A DNA stretch of 46,035 nucleotides from contig JARGOD010000038.1 in assembly GCA_029210205.1 (NCBI GenBank), positions 1 to 46,035 on the forward strand. The letters run 5' to 3'. A program made the translations under genes and the position numbers. The notes beneath the pieces were generated by a model. It was not told the DNA's origin and ran no database searches. It saw only the letters and a program-made list of their open reading frames with translations. Source of the stretch: Verrucomicrobiales bacterium. GTDB lineage: Bacteria > Verrucomicrobiota > Verrucomicrobiia > Verrucomicrobiales > DEV007. Every line of letters starts with the position of its first letter. Within the stretch, counting starts at the first letter, position 1. Below, one piece after another: positions 1 to 7,775 of this stretch.

Positions 1-8
1 CCTGACAC

Positions 9-91
9 GCTGGCGTGGTGGAATGGTAGACACAACAGACTTAAAATCTGTTGGCTTTCGAGCCGTGCGGGTTCAAGTCCCGCCGCCAGTA
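9..91 (+). tRNA. tRNA-Leu (anticodon UAA)
   Basis: A complete type II tRNA can be folded by eye. The acceptor stem pairs bases 9-15 with 84-90 (one G-U pair), followed by discriminator A at 91. The anticodon stem ACAGA/TCTGT encloses the seven-base loop CTTAAAA, so the anticodon is TAA (leucine). A long variable arm (GGCTTTCGAGCC) follows, as expected of tRNA-Leu, and the T arm is GCGGG-TTCAAGT-CCCGC. The 3' CCA is not encoded. tRNA-Leu genes are frequent insertion points for islands, which fits the accessory content downstream, but no integrase or second copy of the 3' end was found. Confidence 0.95.
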
Positions 92-154
92 TTCTCTTAT
101 AATCAACAGGTTATGAACTGTTTTGCTTATGCGAATGTTGATGCTGAAAGAAAA

Positions 155-176
155 TTTTGGACACTTTTTGGACACT
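155..176 (+). repeat. Tandem duplication of an 11-bp unit
   Basis: The unit TTTTGGACACT occurs twice back to back (155-165 and 166-176), followed by TTTGG. It lies 64 bp beyond the tRNA-Leu and outside any supported gene. It could be a protein-binding direct repeat or a remnant of a recombination site next to the tRNA; the sequence alone does not decide. Confidence 0.6.
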
Positions 177-217
177 TTGGCAGATGTCGTTTTGTCAGTC
201 CTGGTGAGATGATTCAC

Positions 218-526
218 TTACCGTCGTCCGTCTTGTAGATCGGCAAGGTCGGGCCTTAGTTTTGAGGGAGACGGGGTGAGTTCGGTTAAGGAGGTGTCGA
301 GAACTTCTGCAATTACAACCAACTCAAAATCGAACAGGCTTCGGTGCTGTCCTTCGATTTTGGCGACGACCATCTGATCGAAGTTTTCCAGCCCTTTCAT
401 GCTGAGCCGAGCGGCGAACTGATCTTGGGTCAAGCCTCGCTCCTTCCGGATCTTACTGATCAAAGGGCCTGCAGCATTGCGAAATCTTCGGGTCTTGGGT
501 GGAGTCTTCAACCATTGACAATTCAA
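218..526 (-). CDS. XRE-family helix-turn-helix regulator
   Basis: A 102-residue protein with a Cro/C1-type helix-turn-helix core at about residues 21-85: an ISKIRKERGLTQDQFAARL segment, then a second part ending in a KIEGQ-type motif and an IAEVLDTSLTEL helix. This is the usual arrangement for XRE-type DNA-binding regulators, which bind operators as dimers. The N-terminal 15 residues are basic and not conserved-looking. The longest frame starts at a TTG (526); a second TTG at 511 would remove five residues, and no Shine-Dalgarno distinguishes them. It is transcribed away from the DUF4339 genes and towards the tRNA, as expected of a small regulator at the edge of an island. Its target is unknown. 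Confidence 0.7.
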   Translation of the reverse strand: MNCQWLKTPPKTRRFRNAAGPLISKIRKERGLTQDQFAARLSMKGLENFDQMVVAKIEGQHRSLFDFELVVIAEVLDTSLTELTPSPSKLRPDLADLQDGRR

Positions 527-612
527 CAGTTAAGCTTCAATTTGTTTCCCCAGGGGGAAATTTTGTGTTTTGGCGCCGGAGTCGAATTTTGGCGGAATTC
601 ACCACGTTTACA

Positions 613-1485
613 ATGACAGCTTACTACTATCTCAATCCCGCAAACGAGTCAGTTGGTCCATTGAAGCCGGATGAAATTCGCAGGCTTGTGGAGGCTGGGG
701 TGCTTTCGTCTGAAGTGATGGTCTGTGAGGAGGGAGGGGAAGAGTGGAAATCATATTCTTCTGTTTTCGACCACTCACCTGCTACCCCACCTCAAAGCGC
801 CCCGGCGCCTCTGGGGCCACCAAAGTCAGCTCCCCTGAATGGGCAAGGAGGATACCCGAGTTGGTTTCCTATGGCGTCGATGGTCGTGGGGATCGTTTCG
901 ATACTTTTCAGCTGCGTCCCCGGGTTTGCTTTCGTTCTGGCAGTTCCCGCAATCGCAATGGGCATTTTAGCGGCGGTAAAGTCAAAGGTGGAGGCAACAA
1001 AGCGCACGCAGGCAGTTACTGGAGTTGCCACAGGAGGGGTTTCTATTCTCATCGTCTTGGCAAGTCTTGCCTTCGGAATTATAGGCTCGCCGTTCAATCA
1101 GGAAGCATCTGCGATTGAGCGGGTATTGAGGGGAGAGGGCGCTGTAATCAGACAGGCAAAATCGAAGTATCCTCGGAACTCCATCAATCAGACGCGCTTC
1201 GTGGCAGGTCAGATGCAAAGCATTGATACGTCGCGCTGTCCACCGGACTTCCGGTATGCCTTTCAGCAGCACGTCAACGCATGGGAGCAGGCGGTTCCAT
1301 ACGTTTCTGCCAATACTGGCCTCACAGCTTTTTTTGAAGGTCTTTATGCAGGCTACACGGAAGACTACGGGGTGATTGGAACGGCAAATTATCAGGCACA
1401 GATGGCGTTGCGATATGTCGACTCCACCTTCCATGAGGTGAAGAGCATCTCGGCAAAATATGGAGTCAAAATTCCACAATTCTAA
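613..1485 (+). CDS. GYF_2 (DUF4339) and DUF4190-like membrane protein
   Basis: A 290-residue protein. Residues 3-50 form a GYF_2/DUF4339 domain (YYYLNP...VGPLKPDEIRRLVEAG...EEWKSY), a small module thought to bind proline-rich peptides. A Pro/Ala-rich linker follows, then two hydrophobic segments at about 82-110 and 130-155 arranged as in DUF4190, so it probably sits in the inner membrane. The C-terminal 130 residues look soluble. I start at the ATG at 613 because the domain begins immediately there; the upstream in-frame extension to 499 looks non-coding and overlaps the divergent regulator's start. The next gene, 21 bp downstream, carries the same N-terminal domain, so the two are probably co-transcribed. 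The cellular role is unknown. Confidence 0.8.
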   Translation: MTAYYYLNPANESVGPLKPDEIRRLVEAGVLSSEVMVCEEGGEEWKSYSSVFDHSPATPPQSAPAPLGPPKSAPLNGQGGYPSWFPMASMVVGIVSILFSCVPGFAFVLAVPAIAMGILAAVKSKVEATKRTQAVTGVATGGVSILIVLASLAFGIIGSPFNQEASAIERVLRGEGAVIRQAKSKYPRNSINQTRFVAGQMQSIDTSRCPPDFRYAFQQHVNAWEQAVPYVSANTGLTAFFEGLYAGYTEDYGVIGTANYQAQMALRYVDSTFHEVKSISAKYGVKIPQF

Positions 1486-1506
1486 ACAAGGGAAAACACA
1501 AAGAAC

Positions 1507-1929
1507 ATGGACACGAACCGCTACTACTATGCCAATGAATCGAACCAGCCGGTGGGGCCGTTCCCACTTGACCAACTTCAGACGATGATGAAGCAGTCGA
1601 TCGTTCAGGTAGATACTCAGGTCTGCCCTGAGGGTGGCAGCGACTGGAAAAGTCTCGGTGAAATTCTGGGTGTGAGTCCAAGCCGATCAGAGAAGCAGAA
1701 TTCAGGTTATCAGGATGTCGCAGAGAAAGTGGGCCTTGTTCCTGATTTCAGCGCGAAGCGAAATCTGATTCAGCTGGCGATCGCTGCACCTATCGTACTG
1801 ATCTTCGTAATATGGGGGGCTTCCCGGGGAGGAGGGATGGGTGCGACACTCTATGGATTCGGCGGTTTGGTTGTTGGGGTGCTCGCATCAGGGACAGTCT
1901 TGATGGTAATGGGATGGAAGAAAAGGTGA
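1507..1929 (+). CDS. GYF_2 (DUF4339) domain membrane protein
   Basis: A 140-residue protein starting with a GYF_2/DUF4339 domain (about residues 5-52: RYYYANES..PVGPFPLDQLQTMMKQ...DWKSLGEIL), clearly related to the first 50 residues of the preceding gene. After a short polar linker there are two hydrophobic segments near residues 92-108 and 114-134, ending in a basic GWKKR tail, consistent with a two-helix inner-membrane anchor. It follows its neighbour by 21 bp and is probably in the same operon. No catalytic motif is visible; the function is unknown beyond a likely protein-interaction role of the N-terminal domain. Confidence 0.75.
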   Translation: MDTNRYYYANESNQPVGPFPLDQLQTMMKQSIVQVDTQVCPEGGSDWKSLGEILGVSPSRSEKQNSGYQDVAEKVGLVPDFSAKRNLIQLAIAAPIVLIFVIWGASRGGGMGATLYGFGGLVVGVLASGTVLMVMGWKKR

Positions 1930-1973
1930 TGAATCCGCTGCAAACCCGATGAGGACTCAGTAGGGAAAGGTCT

Positions 1974-2003
1974 TTATGTCATCTTATGTCACTTACTGTC
2001 AAT
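1974..2003 (+). repeat. Three iteron-like 10-bp direct repeats
   Basis: TTATGTCATC, TTATGTCACT and TACTGTCAAT lie head to tail with an exact 10-bp period, sharing the core T(T/A)(A/C)TGTCA. The period matches one helical turn, so a protein could bind all three on the same DNA face. They lie 64 bp upstream of the large gene starting at 2067, so they may be an operator, or iterons of a replication or partition system; neither is proved. Confidence 0.55.
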
Positions 2004-2066
2004 GAGTCGCGTTAAAATTGCATAAACTATTGGTAGAGATCTTGGATAGGTCAGGGACATTTCCAT

Positions 2067-3464
2067 ATGAAGGAAATTCCCTGGAACGACTTTGATCCGA
2101 AGATCCAATTTCTGGCTGCCAGCGCGAGAATCCGCCCGGAGTTAATGCTGGCTTATGCGACTGCGGCACTGGGAGGTATCTCGGGGATCCGATCCAGTAT
2201 TCAGGGATTGGTCGGAGAGGAAAGGCACCCCGCACTATCGCTCCTGGTTGTTCCGGAGCAGCCTAGTAGATCTGAAGCGCTGACTTCCTGCGTCGTGGAA
2301 CCACTGCGAGGGATCCAAGATGAAAACAGGAGCTCGAATCGTGCTTCCGGGGGTAAGTTGCGACCTTCTGACCACGTGCCGTTGGGCAGGCAGTCAGAAT
2401 CCATCTTGAAAGAACTGCTGAACACAACATCCGAAGAAGATGGTCATATTCGGAAAGCCAGAGAGGAATATGCTGCGGAGACTCGTCGTTGTCTGAATTC
2501 CTCCTTTATGATTTCTCCCACTCCGAGTGCTTTTGCGAGATTGCGAGCTGAGCTGCGAGATGGGCATGGACTTGTCTTTGATCCGAGAGCCAGAATTCTC
2601 CGCGAATCGTTCGGTGACGGAAGGGATAGAGCCAAGTGGCAGCAGCTCTTGAGAACGACGATAGATGGGAGTGATTTTGGAGCTGAGGAAGATGGATCTG
2701 TAAAATCTGAGATCTTCTCTTCCCGATTTACCCAACGATCTCCCTTTCTGTTCCACATTTCACCCCGGCAGTTGGAGGAATGGTGGGAAGAGGACCTCTT
2801 GAGCTACGCCTGTCAGTCCGCGTTGCTGCTGCGGGCGTCAAAAATTTCTCGAATGAAGCGAAGCTATCTCAGCCGCGGAGCCGATGCTGTTCGCCATTTG
2901 CAGGGTGCTGTCAGGGAGGCAATGGACCGCCGATATAGTGATCAAGGGTTTCGCTTCACATGTGAATTTGGTCAACTGCATCACAGTGAGTTTTTCGCCC
3001 AGGTAGAGGCATTTAACGACCGCATTGACGAATTACCTGAGTCCTTGCATGATCGCTGTCACGGCCTCACTGGATTACCGATGAAGCTGGCGTGGACCGC
3101 TCAGCTTTTGGAGAGTCCGAATACAAAGGCTCTCGGACACTACGCTGTATCCGCCATCACAGCTGCGAACTGGTGTCTGGATCAGCATGTTGAGATGTTA
3201 CGAATCCATGATGAAGCGGCGGAGAAGCGGAGACTTATTCAGGACGCCCGTCGCATTTTTGCACGGATCCAGAAGAAGGCACCCTGCTCCTTCCGGGACG
3301 TCTATCGGGGAACCAATAGTCAGCGGCGGTCAGATGTGGAGCCAGCAGTCGAGCTGCTTCAATCTGAGAATGTAGTTACGGTCCGGGGCAATCGTATTGA
3401 ATTGCTGGAGCAAGAGAACCTACCTGATTGGCTGAGCGAGGTTTGCGGATCGAAGTTGAACTAA
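2067..3464 (+). CDS. DUF3987-like protein without a recognisable P-loop
   Basis: A 465-residue protein. The opening (IPWNDFDPKIQFLAASARIRPELMLAYATAALGG) and a following SLLVVPEQPSRSEAL segment resemble the start of DUF3987 proteins, primase/helicase-like factors of mobile elements. Where such proteins have a Walker A loop this one has PEQPSRSEAL, so nucleotide binding is doubtful. The C-terminal 80 residues (RRIFARIQKKAPCSFRDVYR...LLQSENVVTVRGNRIELLE) resemble a winged-helix domain. It is followed after 7 bp by a gene of similar size and layout, implying an old duplication. Iteron-like repeats lie upstream, and no Shine-Dalgarno is seen. The DUF3987 link is from memory of the family and moderate. 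Confidence 0.65.
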   Translation: MKEIPWNDFDPKIQFLAASARIRPELMLAYATAALGGISGIRSSIQGLVGEERHPALSLLVVPEQPSRSEALTSCVVEPLRGIQDENRSSNRASGGKLRPSDHVPLGRQSESILKELLNTTSEEDGHIRKAREEYAAETRRCLNSSFMISPTPSAFARLRAELRDGHGLVFDPRARILRESFGDGRDRAKWQQLLRTTIDGSDFGAEEDGSVKSEIFSSRFTQRSPFLFHISPRQLEEWWEEDLLSYACQSALLLRASKISRMKRSYLSRGADAVRHLQGAVREAMDRRYSDQGFRFTCEFGQLHHSEFFAQVEAFNDRIDELPESLHDRCHGLTGLPMKLAWTAQLLESPNTKALGHYAVSAITAANWCLDQHVEMLRIHDEAAEKRRLIQDARRIFARIQKKAPCSFRDVYRGTNSQRRSDVEPAVELLQSENVVTVRGNRIELLEQENLPDWLSEVCGSKLN

Positions 3465-3471
3465 AGGGTCG

Positions 3472-4794
3472 ATGGACATTCCTGCATTTCTCAGACCGTC
3501 TTCCCATTTTGAACGATTGGAGAGATTTGGAGGTTCCGAAGTCTTCCAAGCTGCTCAGGTGTTTGCGAACGAGTTCAAGATCGATACCGAAGCTGCACTT
3601 GCGTGTGTTTGTTGCTCTGCAAGTCATACTCTGGGAGGAGCTGTTCAGGTTTCAACATCTGTTGGGAAAGTAGAAGCGCCATTCTCCCTCTTGATCTCTA
3701 CACCAGAGCCAGACCCCCTTTGGGTTTCGGTTCCCAACCAATACCTCCTTTCAGATGTCGGGCCTCACCTCCGATTCATCGTGGAGGCTTATCAGGCTGA
3801 AAGGCGGCAGGTCAAAGAGAGCGGACGGGTCGACCCGGAAATTTCCGGCTTATCGCACATGAAGGAACTGGCAGAGCTGGGACAAGGTGCATTTGCGGAA
3901 GGCGTCATTGAAAGAGCTGCTACAGATTCTCTGTCGTTCCCGTTCCCTCCTTCGCTGGTCGATCAATGGGTATCGCTGGCGACTCCTCCTGTTGGTCTCA
4001 GGTCAGCTCTGGAGAGGCTCACAAAGAAGGAAGAGTCCCGGTTGTGGGATTCTCTGGCTTCCAACCGCAAGCTCATGGCTGAAAACGGAGTGAGATCGAG
4101 TGGTGTGCCCTCGTTCTTCTGGCAGGTTCAGCATGATGAGCTTGGATCTCTGTTTAAAGGAGCTCCCTGGCTAAGCGACATTCCCCTTTTAGCTGTGCAG
4201 ATGCAGGAGCGGGAAGAGGCGCCACTTCACGGTTTGTGCAAAGGTCCTCAGCTCATTTCCAAGCTTTGTGAAGATTTGTTCTACATCAGGCTTAGGCAAA
4301 TGAAGAGACCAAAGACTTTCTACCCTTCTGAGCAGGTCATGGAGCCGCTCCGTAAGTTTTTGGCTCAAACCAGAGATTGGCAGAAAGAGGTAGAAGTCGA
4401 TACGTTTAAGAATTGCCTGCTGCCTTCGCGAATGATCGATCTGGCTTTGAAGCTGACACTGCTGGAAGTCGCAGTTGGCAGGAAGAAGGAGATTGAAAAA
4501 TCAAATGTGGAATATGGACTCGAACTCGCAAAGCGGTTCCTCGTGAGACATTTCTCCACAGTGTCAGCGATTGGCGACCCTGGCACATGCTCACTACCTG
4601 ACACCACTGACATGACGGACCGTGAAAGGGCTGCATTTCTGAAAATATGCGAAAAAGGAGCACTTAGCCCCACTGAACTGGCACGTTCATTCAGTAGAAT
4701 GCTCGCTTCGGAGCGGGATGATATCATCGCAAGTTTGCTTTCCCGCAATCTGATTACCTTCGATCAGGGAATCCTGCGGCGTGCTACAGCGTAG
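3472..4794 (+). CDS. DUF3987-like protein, partner or diverged duplicate of the preceding gene
   Basis: A 440-residue protein that begins 7 bp after the previous stop and shares its plan: an N-terminal helical segment (FANEFKIDTEAALACVCCSASHTLGGAVQ), a hydrophobic strand with a proline-rich turn (FSLLISTPEPDPLW) where a P-loop might be expected, a helical middle, and a C-terminal winged-helix-like part (FLKICEKGALSPTELARSFSRML...SRNLITFDQG). Sequence identity between the two is low but the order of features matches. Two adjacent proteins with lost P-loops suggest a complex with a structural or DNA-binding role in element maintenance. This is inference; no experimentally known family was recognised with confidence. 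Confidence 0.6.
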   Translation: MDIPAFLRPSSHFERLERFGGSEVFQAAQVFANEFKIDTEAALACVCCSASHTLGGAVQVSTSVGKVEAPFSLLISTPEPDPLWVSVPNQYLLSDVGPHLRFIVEAYQAERRQVKESGRVDPEISGLSHMKELAELGQGAFAEGVIERAATDSLSFPFPPSLVDQWVSLATPPVGLRSALERLTKKEESRLWDSLASNRKLMAENGVRSSGVPSFFWQVQHDELGSLFKGAPWLSDIPLLAVQMQEREEAPLHGLCKGPQLISKLCEDLFYIRLRQMKRPKTFYPSEQVMEPLRKFLAQTRDWQKEVEVDTFKNCLLPSRMIDLALKLTLLEVAVGRKKEIEKSNVEYGLELAKRFLVRHFSTVSAIGDPGTCSLPDTTDMTDRERAAFLKICEKGALSPTELARSFSRMLASERDDIIASLLSRNLITFDQGILRRATA

Positions 4795-4952
4795 CGCTGC
4801 GGTGATGTTCCGAGAATGGACTGGTGAAAAAGAGCTCTATAATTTTCACTGACAACGCGGCCATTAAGATGAATTGGACTGACGCTTGATGTCCGCGCAA
4901 TCTCCCCGCTTGATGCAATGATCGCATTCGGCGCGGCATATATAGATGACAA

Positions 4953-4968
4953 CCAGCCATTCGGCTGG
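4953..4968 (+). promoter_or_regulatory. Perfect short hairpin upstream of the 4998 gene
   Basis: CCAGCC-ATTC-GGCTGG forms a perfect 6-bp stem with a four-base loop, 29 bp before the ATG at 4998. No T-tract follows, so it is not an obvious terminator. It could be an operator or an RNA element of the downstream module. The remaining bases between 4795 and 4997 show nothing else I can support. Confidence 0.35.
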
Positions 4969-4997
4969 CCAACAACTATCAACAGAATTCATTCTAC

Positions 4998-5225
4998 ATG
5001 GCGCGACCGACGCATTATCAGCCGGTCATTTCGCGTTTTCTGGTTTGCGCTCTCTATCACGAGGGTAAGCGCAGAGCTGTTCCCATGACTCGTCTTATTG
5101 ACGAGTTACTGGAAAGTGCTCTTGCCAACACTCCTGGATGGGAGAAGGCCGCAGATCAGTTTCCCCGCGAGAAGACCCTGTCGACTCCACCAGAGAGGGA
5201 TGCCGCCGTTTCAAACGACAGCTGA
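4998..5225 (+). CDS. Small conserved-looking protein, possible DNA-binding
   Basis: A 75-residue protein beginning MARPTHYQPVISRFLVCALYHEGKRRAVPMTRLIDELLESAL. The first 45 residues have the look of a small helical DNA-binding protein (a short strand followed by MTRLIDELLESAL, as in ribbon-helix-helix proteins); the C-terminal 25 residues are polar and probably disordered. It is the first gene of the plus-strand DNA-metabolism module and is followed after 28 bp by a strong terminator, so it may be expressed separately and could regulate the module. The leader is A/C-rich with no Shine-Dalgarno. No firm family assignment. Confidence 0.6.
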   Translation: MARPTHYQPVISRFLVCALYHEGKRRAVPMTRLIDELLESALANTPGWEKAADQFPREKTLSTPPERDAAVSNDS

Positions 5226-5253
5226 CCTTCTCAAGTCTTCAAGCTCCCTCATG

Positions 5254-5291
5254 AAAAGCCGACTTAGCCCGAACGCTGAGTCGGCTTTTTT
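5254..5291 (+). terminator. Rho-independent terminator
   Basis: AAAAGCCGACT (5254-5264) and AGTCGGCTTTT pair in an 11-bp stem around a 14-base loop, and the T-run continues to 5291. This is a strong intrinsic terminator, symmetrical enough to act in both directions. It separates the small gene at 4998 from the gene at 5345. Confidence 0.85.
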
Positions 5292-5344
5292 CGTGCCGGA
5301 ATTTGGAGTCTCTCCATTAACCCAAAACAAGAAAGACAAACCAC

Positions 5345-5920
5345 ATGGCAATTAAACTCATCTCAAACTATGCAAAACGCCTTGGATTGCCTGGGTATTC
5401 CAGTCACCAGTTTTCCGTTTCCGTCGAAACCGAACTGACCGATTTGGAACGGGCTCCAGCGGAAATTGCGAGACTCTACCAAACCCTTCAACACGCTGTT
5501 GATCGTGAGATCATTCAGACCGGATTCGTTCCGGGAGAAGACTACGGCATGAATACTGCCCCGGCTGCGATTCATGGTGGAAACTCCAACGGTAATCATG
5601 CCAATGGAACCAACGGTAACTCCTCGAATGGAAACGGCTCCGGTGATTCAAATGGCAACCACCAGTCCGGTAAAGTCTGGAGTTGCTCACCCAAGCAGAG
5701 GAATCTCATTACCGACTTGCAGAAGCAGCTTGGTCTGAGCGATTCGGAGCTCGATGAGCGATCACTCGAGTTCTTCAGCAAAACGGCGAACCAACTCAAC
5801 AAGCTCTCCGCTTCGGGCCTCATCACGGCACTCTTGGAGGAAGCTGGAAAATCCAATGGGGACCGCAATGGTCACCGGAATGGAAACGGATCAGCCGTCC
5901 CTGCGAAGGGAGGAAATTGA
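5345..5920 (+). CDS. Two-domain protein with Asn/Gly-rich linker, unknown function
   Basis: A 191-residue protein in two parts. Residues 1-75 form a folded domain (IKLISNYAKRLGLPGYSSHQ..VSVETELTDLERAPAEIARLY), then a linker of about 35 residues made almost only of Asn, Gly, Ser and His, then a helical C-terminal domain (about 115-172) starting SPKQRNLITDLQKQLGLSD. This plan recurs, to my recollection, in mobile-element proteins of planctomycetes and verrucomicrobia encoded beside a RecB-like nuclease, as here. The C-terminal domain may bind DNA or a partner. Its stop overlaps the next start by one base (TGATG), so the two are translationally coupled. The leader is A/C-rich and lacks a Shine-Dalgarno. 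Confidence 0.7.
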   Translation: MAIKLISNYAKRLGLPGYSSHQFSVSVETELTDLERAPAEIARLYQTLQHAVDREIIQTGFVPGEDYGMNTAPAAIHGGNSNGNHANGTNGNSSNGNGSGDSNGNHQSGKVWSCSPKQRNLITDLQKQLGLSDSELDERSLEFFSKTANQLNKLSASGLITALLEEAGKSNGDRNGHRNGNGSAVPAKGGN

Positions 5921-6771
5921 TGAACTCACTCTTTCATACGAATCAGCCAAGTTCGCCACCCTCTCCGCTGCGTGTCCTTCCCACTCCGGAAGCACGGCCC
6001 AAGGTGCTGGAGTATCTCTCCGCGTCTCGCCTGAAATGCTGGCAAACCTGCCGACGTCAATTCTATTTCCGCTATGTGGAAAGGATCAAGACGCCGACAG
6101 CTCCCGCGCTGTTTATCGGGCAACAGGTTCATGAAATCTTGAAGCTCCACAACTGGAGTCGATGGAAAGATGAGCCTTTCGATCCTGAGTGGCTGAAGTC
6201 GGAACTCGACGACAGCTGGGAGGACGGTCTCGCTGCCGATCACATCTCGTGGAAAGCCGCCGGTGACGAGGCGAAAGCCAAGGAGCAGGCCTGGGCGATG
6301 CTCGAGGCCTATTTCGAGGAATCGCCTGTGCCGCCATCCGAAAATCCGGAAGGTGTCGAAGTGGAAGTCGAGTGTCATCTCGACAGCTTCGATATTCGCC
6401 TGATCGGCATCATCGATCTCGTTCGCCCTCGCGGACTGATCGTCGACTACAAAACGGCAGCTCGTGCTCCGAGTTCGTCGGCGGGACCGCAGCAGCACGC
6501 GACTCAGCTTTCGTGCTATGCGCTGCTTTTTCGAGAATCCACCGGCATGCAGGAAAGCGGATTTGAGCTTCACTATCTGATCAAGACCAAACAACCGAAG
6601 ATCCTTGTGACTTCGCTTGGGCCAATGTCAGAACAGCTTCAATCCGAGCTATTCCAGCTCATTGATGACTACCTCGAAGGTATCTCGGCAGAAGCCTGGA
6701 TTCCCTCCCCGGGTCAACATTGCAGTTGGTGTGACCATCAAACTGCGTGTCTCCGGATGTCCGGCTTGTAG
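5920..6771 (+). CDS. RecB/Cas4-like PD-(D/E)XK nuclease with predicted Fe-S cluster
   Basis: A 283-residue protein of the PDDEXK_1 (RecB-family) type. It opens with LSASRLKCWQTCRRQFYFRY, the usual N-terminal signature; IGIIDLVRPRGLIVDYKTAA carries the D...D-x-K nuclease core, and QLSCYALLF is the following Q-x-x-x-Y helix. A C-terminal CSWCDHQTAC plus a cysteine of the N-terminal signature match the four-cysteine Fe-S arrangement known from AddB and Cas4 nucleases. It probably processes DNA ends or single strands. I chose the ATG at 5920, which follows GGGAGGA at correct spacing, over the TTG one codon earlier. It is coupled to the upstream gene and ends before a strong terminator. Confidence 0.9.
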   Translation: MNSLFHTNQPSSPPSPLRVLPTPEARPKVLEYLSASRLKCWQTCRRQFYFRYVERIKTPTAPALFIGQQVHEILKLHNWSRWKDEPFDPEWLKSELDDSWEDGLAADHISWKAAGDEAKAKEQAWAMLEAYFEESPVPPSENPEGVEVEVECHLDSFDIRLIGIIDLVRPRGLIVDYKTAARAPSSSAGPQQHATQLSCYALLFRESTGMQESGFELHYLIKTKQPKILVTSLGPMSEQLQSELFQLIDDYLEGISAEAWIPSPGQHCSWCDHQTACLRMSGL

Positions 6772-6804
6772 AAATTGCAGTCCTTCACCTGAGGAAATAA
6801 CAAC

Positions 6805-6842
6805 GAGGCCGCTTCTCTCCGATGAGGGAAGCGGCCTTTTCA
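6805..6842 (+). terminator. Rho-independent terminator
   Basis: GGCCGCTTC (6807-6815) pairs perfectly with GAAGCGGCC (6828-6836) and is followed by TTTT. It ends the transcript carrying the RecB-like nuclease, and the next gene has its own A/C-rich leader just after it. Confidence 0.85.
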
Positions 6843-6893
6843 TTTCAACCAAACAAAAAACAGAAAACCCAACCACTCAATCCAACTCAAATT

Positions 6894-7289
6894 ATGAAAA
6901 ATAACCTGATCTCAAACACCCTCTACCGCTTGGGAGCAGCTTTCCTGAGCGTGCTTCTCCTGGTCTCGCTGACCAGCTGCGGTAAACCTGACAAGGACCC
7001 CTGGTATTCTTTCGGCAAGAGCAAACCAGACTCTGCGATCGAGAAGCTCGAAATGAAACTCGAGGATCTCAAGGCTCAGGTGACTGGCGGTAAGACACAT
7101 GCCGACAAGGCTGCTGAACAGGCAGCGCTGTGGCAGGCAGTCGCGGCTGTCTTCATCGTCCTCGCAGGCTTCGCATTGATCTACGGCGCGGCTCTCGGTT
7201 CTCAAGCTCGACGTGTGAACAATGAGTCCGCTCGTAAGTCATCCATGCAATCTCAATCGGAAGAAGTAGCTGATGAAATCGTTCTCTGA
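6894..7289 (+). CDS. Small lipoprotein with a C-terminal membrane segment
   Basis: A 131-residue protein. It opens with a signal peptide ending in the lipobox LTSC (hydrophobic core LGAAFLSVLLLVSL), giving a predicted lipidated Cys near residue 26. A charged helix (IEKLEMKLEDLKAQVTGG) follows, then a transmembrane segment (ALWQAVAAVFIVLAGFALIYGAAL, about 82-105) and a polar tail. I start at the ATG at 6894, because the frame upstream crosses the terminator. The gene overlaps the next membrane-protein gene by 17 bp. A lipoprotein and a membrane protein inside a DNA-metabolism module hint at a membrane-anchored complex or an element-entry function; unproved. Confidence 0.75.
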   Translation: MKNNLISNTLYRLGAAFLSVLLLVSLTSCGKPDKDPWYSFGKSKPDSAIEKLEMKLEDLKAQVTGGKTHADKAAEQAALWQAVAAVFIVLAGFALIYGAALGSQARRVNNESARKSSMQSQSEEVADEIVL

Positions 7290-7737
7290 ACTTCCCTCCT
7301 ACAAGGATCTGCACAAGCTGTGTAAACAGGAGCCGGTCGACGAACCGGTGCCCGATCTCGAACTCACGGAAGATTCGTGGGTCGAGCGCGGTGCCGAAGT
7401 CATCGGCTGGCAGCTCTGTCGTCTGGAATATTGGCTGAGCAAGAGCGGCTGGCTTCGGGCCTGGTTCCGCTTGAATTTGCTCTTGTCGATCGTGTTGACG
7501 ATCACGGGCATTTTGCTTCTACCGCCAGTATCACAGGTGCTCAAGCTGCTCGCGGAATCCAGTCACTGGGTCTCTGAGATTGCTCTGGATGTGGTTGCGA
7601 TCGTGTCAGGTGTTCCACCGATCATCATCAGTATTGGTGTGGTCTACCTCGCCATCGTGATCTTCCGCAGAATCCGTGCTTCACGTAAACGTCGCGTTCA
7701 GGGCGGCCTCTCTCACGGGGACGGCTACTACGAATAG
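7273..7737 (+). CDS. Two-helix membrane protein, unknown
   Basis: A 154-residue protein with an acidic N-terminus (QEPVDEPVPDLELTEDSW), a Trp-rich amphipathic stretch, then two strong hydrophobic segments at about 74-92 and 105-134, and a basic C-terminal tail (FRRIRASRKRRVQGG). The positive-inside rule puts the tail in the cytoplasm. It overlaps the upstream lipoprotein gene by 17 bp, so both are almost certainly translated from one message. No known family was recognised. The nearest functional clue is its location between a RecB-like nuclease and a sliding-clamp homologue. Confidence 0.7.
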   Translation: MKSFSELPSYKDLHKLCKQEPVDEPVPDLELTEDSWVERGAEVIGWQLCRLEYWLSKSGWLRAWFRLNLLLSIVLTITGILLLPPVSQVLKLLAESSHWVSEIALDVVAIVSGVPPIIISIGVVYLAIVIFRRIRASRKRRVQGGLSHGDGYYE

Positions 7738-7775
7738 CCTTCTCATCAACTCCACTCATCTCCACAAAACAAATT

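Noticed and set aside
5926..6594. Long minus-strand frame opposite the RecB-like nuclease
   Set aside because: It is a shadow of a gene with complete nuclease motifs and has no motif of its own.
7519..7535. CCGCCAGTAT matching the last bases of the tRNA-Leu and following bases, a possible att repeat
   Set aside because: Only 10 bases, inside an intact membrane-protein gene, and similar CCGCCAGT strings occur elsewhere (about 32040); it looks like chance.
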